Below are positions 1 through 11,063 of a stretch of DNA of 64,000 bases, one piece after another. Numbering within the stretch: position 1 is the stretch's first letter; every line of letters starts with the position of its first letter. The stretch covers positions 1-64,000 of the forward strand of contig MU616645.1 of assembly GCA_025201705.1 (NCBI GenBank). The letters run 5' to 3'. The position numbers were made by a program, and so were the translations under genes. This DNA is from Dissophora ornata (taxonomy: Eukaryota > Mortierellomycota > Mortierellomycetes > Mortierellales > Mortierellaceae). Below the pieces are notes generated by a model. The model did not search any database, was not told where the DNA came from, and saw only the letters and a program-made list of their open reading frames with translations.

Positions 1-421
1 AAAAAAAAAAAAAAGGACCAAACGCTGCAAAACGACAAAGTGAGAGAAATAGGCGACGAAGGGGGAAAAGGTTAGAAGAAGAACACAAAGGTGTGTGGGG
101 ATGAACGTTCTTTTATACACTTGTTGGCGAACAACAACACACCGTTCAAATATTCCTTTATCACGACCTTCTTGCTGTTCAGTGCGAATATTGGCAAAAA
201 GAAACAAAAAAAAAAAATTGCCACATGTGCTGCTCCCTTTGACCTTGCTGGTGCCAAAGGATTGGACATTTCCTCTGTCTAGAGCAAAAGCAAAAAAATG
301 CCTCATGCGAGAGACAAGTTACACATAAACAGACTTTTGGACGCGTCCGAATGGCCTGCAAATTTAGTACAACCTGGTTAATAATCTCTTTTTACCATTT
401 GCTGAAAATCTGATACAAAAG

Positions 422-2431
422 CTCAACTCTGTGTTGGGCAAAGGAGCCTACAAGATCGTTTACAAGGGTATTGACCGCGAGGAGGGCTACGAGGTTGCAT
501 GGAATTGCTTCCAGACCACAAGGCAGGAGTATACAGAGCTCTCCCAAGAAGTCGAGATCCTGAAGCGCGTCCGCCATCCCAACATCATAAACTTCCATGA
601 CTGCTGGTACAGCAACACCGAGTTCATCTTTATCACCGAGCTTATGACGTCTGGCACCCTAAGAGAGTAAATACTACACAATTGCAAGGCGACCCGTTTT
701 TTTTGTCATCTCGTCATTGACAGTGGGACCCGGATCTAAACCTTGTTTTGGTATTCTAATATAGATATATCCGCAAGCTGCAGCATCCCAATGTCAAGGT
801 CGTCAAACGTTGGTGCCGACAGATTCTCAAAGGTCTTATCTATCTCCATTCGTATGACCCTCCAATTATCCATCGCGACATCAAGTGCGACAATATTTTC
901 ATCAATGGAGCACATGGAGAGGTCAAGATTGGAGATATGGGAACAGCCAAGATGAAGATCGGCAAGAAGTACACTGTCATAGGTATGACGCATACAGGAT
1001 TCATTATCCCGATTTGCCTGCTGAGATGAACTATATCGACTCTCATGCCTGACACCATTAATGATGATTGTAGGCACGCCAGAGTTTATGGCGCCAGAGA
1101 TGTATGAAGAAAAGGGGTACAGCGAAAAAGTCGACATCTACGCCTTTGGTATGTGTTTATTGGAGATGGTCACTGGCGAATATCCCTACAGCGAATGCAA
1201 AAATGCTGCTCAGATCTACAAAAAAGTGTCGCAGGTAAGCCAAAACACTGCTGTGCCGTTAACTATACTACTAGTTCAAACAACTGACGTTGTCCGTTTT
1301 TCTTTGTCCGTACAGGGAATGAAACCAGACTGTCTCGCCAAGGTGACTGACCCTGATGTGCTGAGCTTGATCAACCATTGTATCGCCCCAGAACAGGATA
1401 GGTAATCATGGATGACCTTCAATGGGTATACGGAAATTGTCCGGAATACTGGGAATGAAGCGACTGACTTATCATTTATTGTTTATACATGTAGATACTC
1501 TGCACAAGACGCCATAGAAGATCAGTTTTTGGCAGTAGAACCCGAGGTTGTGGTCCTGACCACGAATGAGGCCAGGAACCATCTGACATTACAGGTTGTG
1601 TTCAAGGGGATGGACAAGTTGTCGGTCAAGTTTGAGTTCAATACGGACACCGATACGGCTGAGGAGGTGGTAAACGAGATGGTGAGTGCATGCAGGCCGA
1701 GAGCAATGTTTTCCGTAGCCATTGTATATTTTACTTTACCTCTGACCCGAGCCTCCTTTCTAATGCTTCTCTGGTCCAGATCGAAGAACAGGTGCTTCCT
1801 CAGAGGTATCAGAGGTTTATTACCCACGATATCAACCGGATACTACGTGAGTTGGCGGGCACAAGCGATAAGAAAGATAATGCTGGGCATCATACTCCTG
1901 CGTCCCCCATGATGCAGTATAACCATCCGTACGGGGCTATCTCTCCTATGACCCTCGACATATCTAATCCGACGACGTATAGTGCCAGTACAGCCAGCCT
2001 AACCCGCAGAAATTCCGTTCCGGACTATCCTAGTGAGGTGGAGCTCCCGTTCAAAGGTACGTACTGCTTCAAGTGATGGAGTAGCGCCTTTCGTCCCTAT
2101 AACACCCCAAAATAACTAACTAACATTACCTTCATGGAATATCCTAGAATATTTTTCCGAAACGCCTATCAAGGAGTTAGTCGACGACGCTGCAATGGCT
2201 TACCACCGAGGACCTGAAAAAGCCGACGAGTGGCTTTCTAAGTTGAAGGACCAGGACATCATGACTGTTGGAGATCTCAAGGATCTCCAGGACTCCGATT
2301 GGGCGGGCATCGGCTTGACAGTGTTTGCATCAAGAGCCATTAGGAACCGACTTCTTGGCAAGAACACGAAGCGACCGAGTATGATGTTGAGATCTCTCAG
2401 TCATCTCAGTCATCACGAAGATGGCTTTTAA
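422..2431 (+). CDS. WNK-family serine/threonine protein kinase (5' end unresolved)
   Basis: Exons 422-666, 765-982, 1074-1234, 1316-1401, 1495-1681, 1780-2056 and 2148-2431 join in frame. The kinase domain has the WNK signature: the glycine-rich loop [11 protein letters not shown] carries the lysine, and the usual beta-3 lysine is replaced (EVAWNCFQ). Catalytic [23 protein letters not shown] and [16 protein letters not shown] are present. After the kinase comes an OSR1_C/PF2-like domain ([14 protein letters not shown]), then a Ser/Thr-rich linker and a C-terminal SAM-like segment ([12 protein letters not shown]). WNKs are known to control ion and osmotic balance by phosphorylating SPAK/OSR1-type kinases. 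The DFG position reads DMGT, unlike the animal DLGL. The first coding exon is not found. The reading frame is open back to 368, so the acceptor may be at 367 or 421, and an upstream exon with the ATG is needed. Family call is firm, the N-terminus is not. Confidence 0.9.
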
Positions 2432-4576
2432 TGCAACAACCCTTAATTTTCGCCTACGACCTCGTGGTTTCGCCTGCCACAACTATTTGCGTAGCAACCT
2501 ATATCTCCACTCCCACACACAATACATGCTGTTTTTTAGACTTGTTTTCACTATGTGCAACCCCCAAAAAAATATTGTCAGTCAGGCGAGGTCGTTATTG
2601 TTCTGTCATAAATAGAACAACCTCAATTGCAACTGTGCTCAAATCTCATTTGTCCACTGAATCTTGCCAACCCATGGGAAATGCGGTTCCTGTGAACAGG
2701 CCAGCGCTTGTGGTATCCCACGTATTTTTTTTTCTTTCTAGCCCCATGTACAACAATACCACAGACTAGCAACCCTTTAACTTAAGCAATGCAACGAATG
2801 ATCAAATCTGTAGAGCAACAGGTTTAACCTTGGCAACAAGGCCATTCTACTTCTAACATAACCCCAATATCTGAAATCAACATTAACAGGAAGAGTCGCC
2901 AAGTCTTTCCGCTTGCTACATGTGGGCGAAACCAATGGTGCTGTGAAATCGGTGAGCAGCAGATTGATCCTTTAGTGGTCGTTTGGCTTATTCGTATTCA
3001 AAGACAGAGAACGCGTTCCAGCGCAGAATCTGACAAATAGCCTGGATCCATTCCCCCCTCAAAATGTTATAGAGGAAGTTCTATGAGTGGAGTCCAAGAG
3101 ATTGCTGGCAGCAGTCTGGATTCACGGCGACAGTATGTTAAAATATCTTTCTCCCCCAGGCTGGTACTCTGCAATCGTCACCAAGATCTGCATTGAGGCG
3201 TGTTTCACTCAGCCTCTCGCTTCTTCATAATATTCACGTCAACCTTTCACTGACTAGGGACGCGAAATACCACCGACATCGACAGGACGGTCCTTGTCCT
3301 CATGCATGGTTACTCCTATCGTCAATTGTGGCCTACAAACTCCCACCGTTTTATTTGCATGTTCTTTTCCCATCACTGCAGCCTCGGCACTCATGGTCAT
3401 ATAATGACTACGTTGGTTGTCACCAAGGCCCAGGAGTTCCTGCTCTGCGTTGAGTCGTCCGTCCCCTTCAAACTTATCCCTAGAACACTGCGATGAATAC
3501 TACAGTTGCCAAAACTGGCTATTCTTCTTGGACAGTGATGCTGATACTGCAAGATGCTCTGAGCGTGTGTGTCAAATGGTGCCGCCACTCCTCATACGCT
3601 AATTGCAACAACGCATGGATAGTGATGATGAAAATTAGGGTTTACACCACCACCACTTTTTTTTTTTTTTTGTCTTTATTCTGTCAATTCTTTAAACTAC
3701 GACAACAAGACAGGCATGAAAACGTTTCCCAGTTAATGAGTGATATGTTGAAAATTGTGTTTGTCAATGAAAAAGGCGATTTGGGGGAAGAAGGAGCGTA
3801 TTCGTGAGGAGTGTATCTTTTTGTCCAGATCTCTATAACGACGGCGTTGGAGTTTATTGTGAACAAGGTGAATCCAATGGTGCTGGAAAACAAGGAACCG
3901 TTTGAGCCGTAGAGGAGTCATACGGATTGTCATGATTTGATGTTTGAGCTGATGCTGACAGCTGAATTGTGTCTCCCTTCAATACCAGGCTACCAGGCAC
4001 CCTTTGGTTTGACACGATAGCACTGTCGAAAGACTGCTCAAAGCGGGAGAATACACCAGTGGAAAGGAATTGTCGTCATACAAATTGAGGACAATTGAAT
4101 ATTCATGCAAGACGCGCATGATTTTATTTGAAGGGCAGGGCTAGCCGTTCATGTACATGTACATTGCATGTACATACAGCCAGGACAAAAGGGATGTAGA
4201 TGTCGGATCATCCGTCCCGCAGGGGAGGGATACACAAAATGAAGGTCAGACAACACAACAACAAAAATAGGGGATGTCCTTGGTCACGGCGGTTGATCAT
4301 CACCTTGGAAAAAAGGAGTGAGCCAGTAAAGTGAAGGAGTCAACGACATCATTCACCTTTCTTCAACAACTCTTTCTTTGCACCCTTCCTCTCCACAATC
4401 CGTTGCTCCCTCCTTGGCCCACGCACCTTTACTTCTTTTCAACCTAATACGGTGGCGATAAACAGAGTGGATTGAACTACAGAGTGCACATTCATCCCGT
4501 CCTTGGATATTTGGAATTGCAAGCAACATTCCTCATAAATACTCCTCAACGTCTTACTCGAAATATCCCCTGACCA
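2432..4576. other. Intergenic region, no recognisable gene
   Basis: About 2.1 kb between the WNK stop and the next start codon. I see only short ORFs, homopolymer T/A runs and a TGTACA-rich palindromic patch near 4150-4178. Short stretches around 2885-3130 and 3700-3915 look faintly coding but are broken by stops in every frame, so they may be relics. I cannot name a family. Confidence 0.5.
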
Positions 4577-5933
4577 ATGGTTTCTTTTCGGAACCTGCTT
4601 TTGAGCGACAGTCAGCGGCAGGTTGAGGCCGAGGCGCGCAATATTAGCCTGGCCCATACTATCCGCGACCTCATAACTGGTAACTGAATCAAGACGAAGA
4701 GAATTCCACTACCAATGTATTGGAAAGATCCTGTGTCGCCTCAAGTTCAATTAAGCTGATAATGCGCTGTTGTTGTCTGCGTCTACAGGTTCTAATCATG
4801 AAACGCATGTAGACAGCTACCAAAAGAAACAAGCCGTTAAGGCTCTTCAGAAGGCACCCCCCGCTCAGGTGAACGAGCTCATCTCGATCCTTAAAGCCAT
4901 GCCGGACCCGACCGTTGTTGAGTTCAAGACAGTTCACAGTCGGGAGAACAGCAGGCATCACTATACCTCGGACTCAACACAGGCCTTGAACCAAGTAGAT
5001 GGCAGCAGCAGTATCGGTGGCGCTAGTAGCGAAAACTCCAAGGATGACAAAGCGAAGGATGGGACTGAGGAAGTGGAGGCGGAGGTGGAGGTGGAGATGG
5101 TCAAGGCGCCATCTTCATGGTGGGCCGTTTCGTTTGCTTCTCTCATGGCATCCTTTATGTCGTCGTCTCCCACAGGGGAGCCTTCGGTCACGACGACAAC
5201 GACGACAGTAACGACAATTACCCTGTCGGATGGCGAGACTGTGGATGCAGAGTCAGTGCCGTCCGGAGCTTCGCCTGCCGTCAGTATACACTCTGTAAAA
5301 GAGAGTATCACAGAGATTGCAACCGTAACAACAGCAGAAGCAGAAGCAGCGAATGGTGTCAAAAATGGAACCGCCACCAAGACCACAACGACGTCAACAA
5401 CGGTCGCCACGGCTTGCAGTGCAGACAAGACTGTCTTGGTCTCGACCTTGAATTCAATCAAACAACAAATCGCCGCCTTTACAAGGGCACCGCCCACCAA
5501 CGTGATCAGCGCCTACACCTTCTGGTGGGGGTATGAGATCTATGTGCCTCACAAATGCATGTCTAAACTTCAGCGCGTCACCAATACCAGCCAGATCTTT
5601 TTCGGGTTCCTGAGTGGCGCCGTGACTGGAATTCCTGGGTTGGCAGCCTTGGTGCCCTTGTCAAGGATTATTTCTGCCTGGGTCGGATTTCAATGGGCAG
5701 TGATCCATGCGGAGGACTTGGGAAAAGGCGTTGTGTTGTCCGCTACATGGTAAGGACTACCCGGCATTTTTTTTTGGAATGGCAAGGACGTATAGGATTT
5801 TAATCGTTGGTGTGATAATAGGGTATTGCCAGTAGCCTTGGCGCCGAGGCCCTGGGACCACCCAGGCACCGAGGATGACCCGGCACCTGTGGCAAGTCCA
5901 AAACAGAAACAGAGAAGGATCAAGACGGCGTAA
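4577..5933 (+). CDS. Unrecognised three-exon gene, 391-residue protein
   Basis: Model: exons 4577-4679, 4789-5749 and 5822-5933, all with GT..AG junctions and continuous frame. The ATG at 4577 opens MVSFRNLLL. An ORF track starting in exon 2 would begin at a non-ATG codon, which is why the small first exon is needed. The N-terminal third is charged and helical (KKQAVKALQKAPPAQVNEL). The middle is a Thr/Ser/Val-rich low-complexity stretch with an acidic EVEAEVEVE run. The C-terminal part is hydrophobic with glycine-rich helices (FGFLSGAVTGIPGLAALVPL, then an aromatic segment WVGFQWAVIHAEDLGKG), resembling one or two membrane or hairpin segments. The last exon adds a basic tail (KQKQRRIKTA). 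I do not recognise a family. The last intron rests on the donor GTAAGG overlapping an otherwise in-frame stop at 5751; without it the protein ends at 5753. Confidence 0.7.
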
Positions 5934-6458
5934 ACGCGCACGATCATCAAGAAAAAAACGTGTCGACCAGCTACTCTCCCGAAGAATCAGGGCCCACAAT
6001 AATATTAATACCTTTCGAAATAAAATACCCCTATTCCCGCACCCCGAACCTGCCTTCTGCTGCGACTCTTCATCCGGCCCGCAATGTGGAGTGGGTTGCA
6101 AAACTGCTTTTGACGTTCACGGCATTTATTTAGTGGCAACTGTTGTAGAGACCTTTGACAGACTGTCCCCGATCAGACAACGGGGACCATACACGACAAG
6201 GCTTCATCGACGCTTTGACTTCAAACATCTGCTCGTGTCGAACGACACTGTCTGCAATGGTGATAAACGTGTCTAGACAATGCATGCGAAACAGTCCCTG
6301 ACTTGCGAGGAACGTGATGAGGTCGTTTCCTGATCTAATCAATCGTTGCCTTCATTGCTGCATATTTCCGGTGGCACTGTTCATGTTCCTTTTCATCTCT
6401 TGGCTCCCATAAAGCAACCTGCACTCTGTCAAATCAGCCTACTCGCCATTCCAGTTTC

Positions 6459-8585
6459 ATGAGCAACGGCTTTCACCATGACACCGGACCTCCAGGTCTT
6501 CAAAGATCATCATCATCCACATCAGCGTCATTAGCGACAGCAAATCTTAGCGATCATGACCAAATAACCCACGAAGCCACGCGAAACATTCTTTCCCTAA
6601 ACCCTCTCCTCATAGCAACGCATTCATCATCAAGTAGTGGTGGCGATGGCGGTGGCCGCATCCGCTGGGCGATGCTCGCTGCTGCCTGTCTTGTCATGTT
6701 TGGCAACTACTATGCCTTTGACAATCCAGCCTCGCTCAATCAACCTCTGCAGGAGTATATGCAAATGTCAGACGAGACCTATGCCTACTTCCTGAATATC
6801 CTCTACACCTCATATTCGCTGCCAAACATTGTGTTACCCTGGTTGGGAGGGTATGCTTCAGACAAGTTCGGTCATCGGAGGCTACTTCTTTCTTTGTCGG
6901 CCATGGTTGCGTTTGGACATCTCGTTGTCTGCCTAGGAGTTGAGAGACGCAATGTCCCAGCTATGATCCTTGGAAGGGTGCTCTTTGGTGCTGGGGAGAG
7001 CTTGGCTGTTGCTCAGTCCGCCATCACTGTGAAGTACTTTCGTGGAAAGGAGCTTGCAATGGCATTGGGCATCAATCTCTGGTAATTTATTGAGCAGCCG
7101 TTTATTTTATCAACCATTGCTTCTCGCCTCATCTTCATCGGCTTTGAGTCTCTTTTGCGCTGATCTAAGGCTAACCCGATCGTAACTTGCAATTCCAACA
7201 GCATCGCTCGACTTGGAAGCGTTCTCAATGATGTACTCACTCCTTATATCTGGGCACGATCATCCGTTCCTACCGCCTTCTGGGGCGGCTTCGTGTCTTG
7301 CGTGCTCTCCTTCTTGACGGCATGTATCCTGGTGTGGATGGATCGGCGCTATGGATCGACGGTCGCCTCTGGATTCTCGCGCCTGCCAACAAATCACAGT
7401 GACACAAGGTTTTCTGTCGATAACGTTCAACATTCACTAGAGCGAAGTACATTGGGCGCAGCAGCAGCTGGTCGCTATGACCCTCCAACATTAGGCAAGG
7501 CACGTAAGCTGTTCTCAGACGAGGAGATTGACTTGGAAGTGCTGCATGATACGAGAGGCTCCCCTACGGCGAGCGGCAGTATTTCTGCTCGAGGGCGCAA
7601 GAGAGTCGCGGAGGACGATTCAGACTCTGGTTCAGAATTGGATCGAGGTCCCCGTCAGAGCATAAGGATGGAGGACAGTGATGATCAGAATGACACGGAT
7701 GGAGAAGACAATGGGGAGGAGCTATTCATGGTCAAGGAGAAGAGAGAGGGCAACTCTCTGTCCGGACAATGTCTAGCGCTGGTGTATGCTGTGACGGACT
7801 ACTCGCAGTCTTTCTGGGTACTTTTTGTCATGACTTTTCTGCTCGTCGGTGTGCAGGTACCGTTTAACAGTATCCATGCGGGATTCTTGCAGATGCGATG
7901 GTACCATGGCGATCCCCAGAAAGGTAACGCTGATATGTTCCCGGGCCAGTGTCTGCATGTCTTGCAGTTGCTTTGGAACTAAGCGAACATGCATAATACT
8001 TTTTATAATTGCTAGCTGCCCAGATTATGACGGTTCCGGATCTACTGTCGGCGGTTCTCGTTCTTCCGGTTGGCTACTTTGTAGACCACTATGGTCAAAA
8101 GTCGTGGCTGTTTATGCTCTGTGGATTGATCATTGGATTCTCGCACTTTGTTCTTGGTATCATTCCCATATCAAGTCCAGTTCCAGCGCTGATGGCGCTG
8201 GGTGTTTCATCGGCCATCGGTGCAATATTCACGAGTGCGATCCCTGTTCTCGTAAAGAGCCATCAGATCGCGACAGCTTAGTATGCACAAGCACCAGGGA
8301 TGAGGATTTGACGAAATTTTCCTGTTTCTTCTACGACTGACCTACATTCTCCTCCTCTGCTTACCGTGTAGCGGAATTTCATCCTCGGCGATGAATCTTG
8401 CGTTCACGATATTCCCACTGGTGGTGGCGAGCCTGATGACGATTGACCCATCTGTATATACGTATGTTGAGGTGTTCTTCTCATGCTGTGGGTTCTGCGG
8501 GTTCTTCCTGGCTGTGCGATTGCGATGCCTGGACATTACCGGGAACCTTGATCGCAAGGAGATTGACAATAAGGTGGAGACGTGA
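6459..8585 (+). CDS. MFSD1-like major facilitator superfamily transporter
   Basis: Exons 6459-7081, 7202-7923, 8016-8280 and 8372-8585 encode 607 residues. After a Ser-rich cytosolic N-terminus (about 65 residues) come the first six membrane helices. MFS loop motif A is visible as GGYASDKFGHRR, and the MFSD1-typical block GAGESLAVAQSAITVKYFRGKE is followed by ALGINLCIARLGSVLN across the first intron. A long, acidic, poorly conserved cytosolic loop (roughly residues 270-410, rich in D/E/S) separates the two halves. Helices 7-12 then include PVGYFVDHYGQKS, a second A-type loop. Animal MFSD1 is a lysosomal dipeptide exporter with a GLMP partner; a vacuolar role here is inference from family. The N-terminal half matches best, and the protein ends in a short basic/acidic tail (NLDRKEIDNKVET). 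Start chosen as the first ATG before the conserved region. Confidence 0.85.
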
Positions 8586-10485
8586 GAGCCATGATTATAG
8601 ACACAAGCGGATCAAATTCAGATAGCGATAATAAAGGTGATTTGTGGCCACTTTGCCAATACGCGTGATGCGAAATAAGCGCGTGTATCAAAACACTGTG
8701 ACTACATCGCCTCCACACGGTTTCCTGATTGGACACAGGCACGTACCTGTCGGTCTTGCCACTGTCCTGGGGAGGCTAAACTATGACGTTTGAAAGTTAA
8801 AAAGGTACAAGGCAAACACCGAATAATGTCATACATAGGCTACAGTTATCACAGCCTTATACTTTATGAAGAAAACCGCTTTCTAACATGAGTCCTGCTC
8901 CAATCACGAATATGCCTCAAGTCTATGACGGACAATTCTTTTAGTTTGTCCAATCTGATTGTGTCCCAGTATGGAAACAAGGTTGATCCCCGACTCTTCA
9001 TTTCCCAAGAGTTCGGAAAGCGATACTTTAGGACGGAGCGGAAGCCGTTTCCGTTTTCTTTGATTCTCCGACAGAGGCGGGGGGGTCGGTGCTGAAAAAA
9101 AAATTACACTGACAAGTAAATTGGGTTTTTTTTCGCGTAAGTTTCGAACCCAGCTAAAAAAAACGTGCGCTGATGGAAGGTTCTTAAATTTGTACTCGTA
9201 CTCCCGGATTGGGGTATTTCCGAAGATGCAATCCCAAGAAATGAGAGAATATGTCAAAGATTAACCTAAGGAAGCGTAGTCCAGTAAGGTGGATGGTTGT
9301 TCCAACAGACACTCTCCTCCATCTATCCCATCCCTCAAAGTGTCCGTAGTGCCCGGTATCCACAAAATCACGTCCTGTGTTTTTCCTACCTATGTGCAGG
9401 TAAGTTGTGCGTTCCTATATCATGGCCCTCGATACTATTTGATTCACTCTAAAGGCAATCCTTTCTTTTTGTAACGCATAGAAAATTGCTCTCGACAATC
9501 TTTGGAAATAACAGGCCGCAATCTCAGATCTTGCTTGAAGAAGAAAGTGAAGCTGAGTGTGTTGTTTATGTTTTGATGCTCGCCTGTTTTCATCAGAGCT
9601 GCAGAGCTGTCGAAATTGATCCATTCAGAATTGTTCAGCTCACTCTCTCTCACTCCCTCTCACATACTGCCTTTATCACCCTGTGCGCATTGTTTCGTCA
9701 GCTAGGTCTCCTATTGGAATCTAACCTCGTTTTGTGTATAGTCAGACTGGCCAAGTCCTTTGTTGACATGCAGAACAGAACACAAAAGAACATTCGATGT
9801 ATCTGGCGGTTTACCCTTTTCGATTCCATGTGGGGTCAAGTCTCAAAAAACTTCCGCGGGCAAACCAATAGACCAATCACACCTGCCGATAAAAGGTGGG
9901 CATTGCATTGCAACAACTTAGATTCGGCTTTCCGCAATGATAAACAGATACAGTTCGACTCCGCACGGATAATCCGCATGTTGTGCTTTAGGCGACCTTT
10001 CTTTGCATTAAAATGAAAAAAACGTGTCGGGGCAGATCTCCATGAGCAAATATTAAGAGCAATTGGAAATCGGCAATTGAGCAGGAGACATGGGCCAGAT
10101 CTCTCTCTGCGGCACATGGATGAACCTCCAATCAGACAACTGTTTACTTTCGCTGTTATAAACTTATAAATATACATTTGTAAACAACAAATGGGAAGAA
10201 GGGGGGGAATTACAAACATGTCGGCGGGAAATATGTCCATGAAAGGAAATTATAAACAAAGATGCACGGTGAAAGCATATTAGGGTTTGTGATGGATCCC
10301 TCCTTCCATGTTTTTTTGGTGCTCTCTGTCAGCAAGATCACTTTGGCCATTTGGCCGATTTTTTGATTTTGGTGTCACCATCAAAAAGGCCTGCATGACC
10401 CCTTTGATTCAGGAGTGCGAAACAGAGAGCTATGAGAGTTGAATCAAATGACAAGGTAGAAACTCGTTCTTGAAGGGCTAAAGAA

Positions 10486-10773
10486 CTACTGAACGGCCTT
10501 TCCTGGCGCTAACAGGAGTCCCACCTTGCATGCATCAGCGAGGAACGCGGCGCCCTGCTCGGATGCTTCTTTTAGGATGCTGATGGATTCGTTTGTGGTC
10601 TGGGTCACTCAACAATGCATTGTACATGTACAAGACATAGTGCATGAGCTGGCTGTCGACGGCTAGAGAGAAACGTTCGTTGACAATTGCAGAGTCGGCG
10701 GACTATCTGCCTTGGAGGGTATGAACGTCGTGAGCTCAGGCCAACGGAGGGTCGGGGTAGGCAATACGTCCAT
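10486..10773 (-). pseudogene. Possible frameshifted coding relic, family unknown
   Basis: On the minus strand an ATG at 10773 opens a clean reading (MDVLPTPTLRWPELTTFIPS). It stops at 10665-10663, while the neighbouring frame continues as NERFSLAVDSQLMHYVLYMY and a third frame reads KEASEQGAAFLADACKVGLL to a stop at 10486. The three pieces abut in order without splice signals at the shifts, as expected of a decayed gene. No family recognised. It could also be chance. Confidence 0.25.
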
Positions 10774-11041
10774 TGCTATGCTGGTGCGGTCTTCTTCACT
10801 TCTAAATACCCGGGATAGCTAGAGTAAAGGAGGTGGCGATAGTGAGATTTATATACTTTTCCAAAGCACCTCTGTTCCGAACACTCGGTTGCGACAATGT
10901 CGTAATCGAATGTCTATGTCCCTGAAAACAACAATATACTTCTCCTCCCTCCCTTGTCATTGTTAGTCTATTCTATTGTTATTATTTCGATCACTGGCCT
11001 TTTCCGTTCTACTGGATTCGATCGAAGCGGAGAGAGGAGGC

Positions 11042-11063
11042 TGTATGCTTTCAATAGCATACA
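11042..11063. repeat. Perfect 8-bp inverted repeat (hairpin)
   Basis: TGTATGCT, a 6-nt loop TTCAAT, then AGCATACA. It lies in the gene-poor stretch. It is too short to call a terminator or RNA gene. Confidence 0.4.

Noticed and set aside
4961..5500. 179-codon ORF antisense to the unrecognised gene
   Set aside because: It mirrors the Thr/Ser/Val low-complexity stretch of the sense exon; the sense strand has the consistent splice model.
9141..9154. Possible tRNA T-arm (TTCGAACCC)
   Set aside because: No matching acceptor, D or anticodon arms can be folded around it on either strand.
9486..10016. 176-codon plus-strand ORF
   Set aside because: No domain or coding-like composition, and no splice or promoter context.
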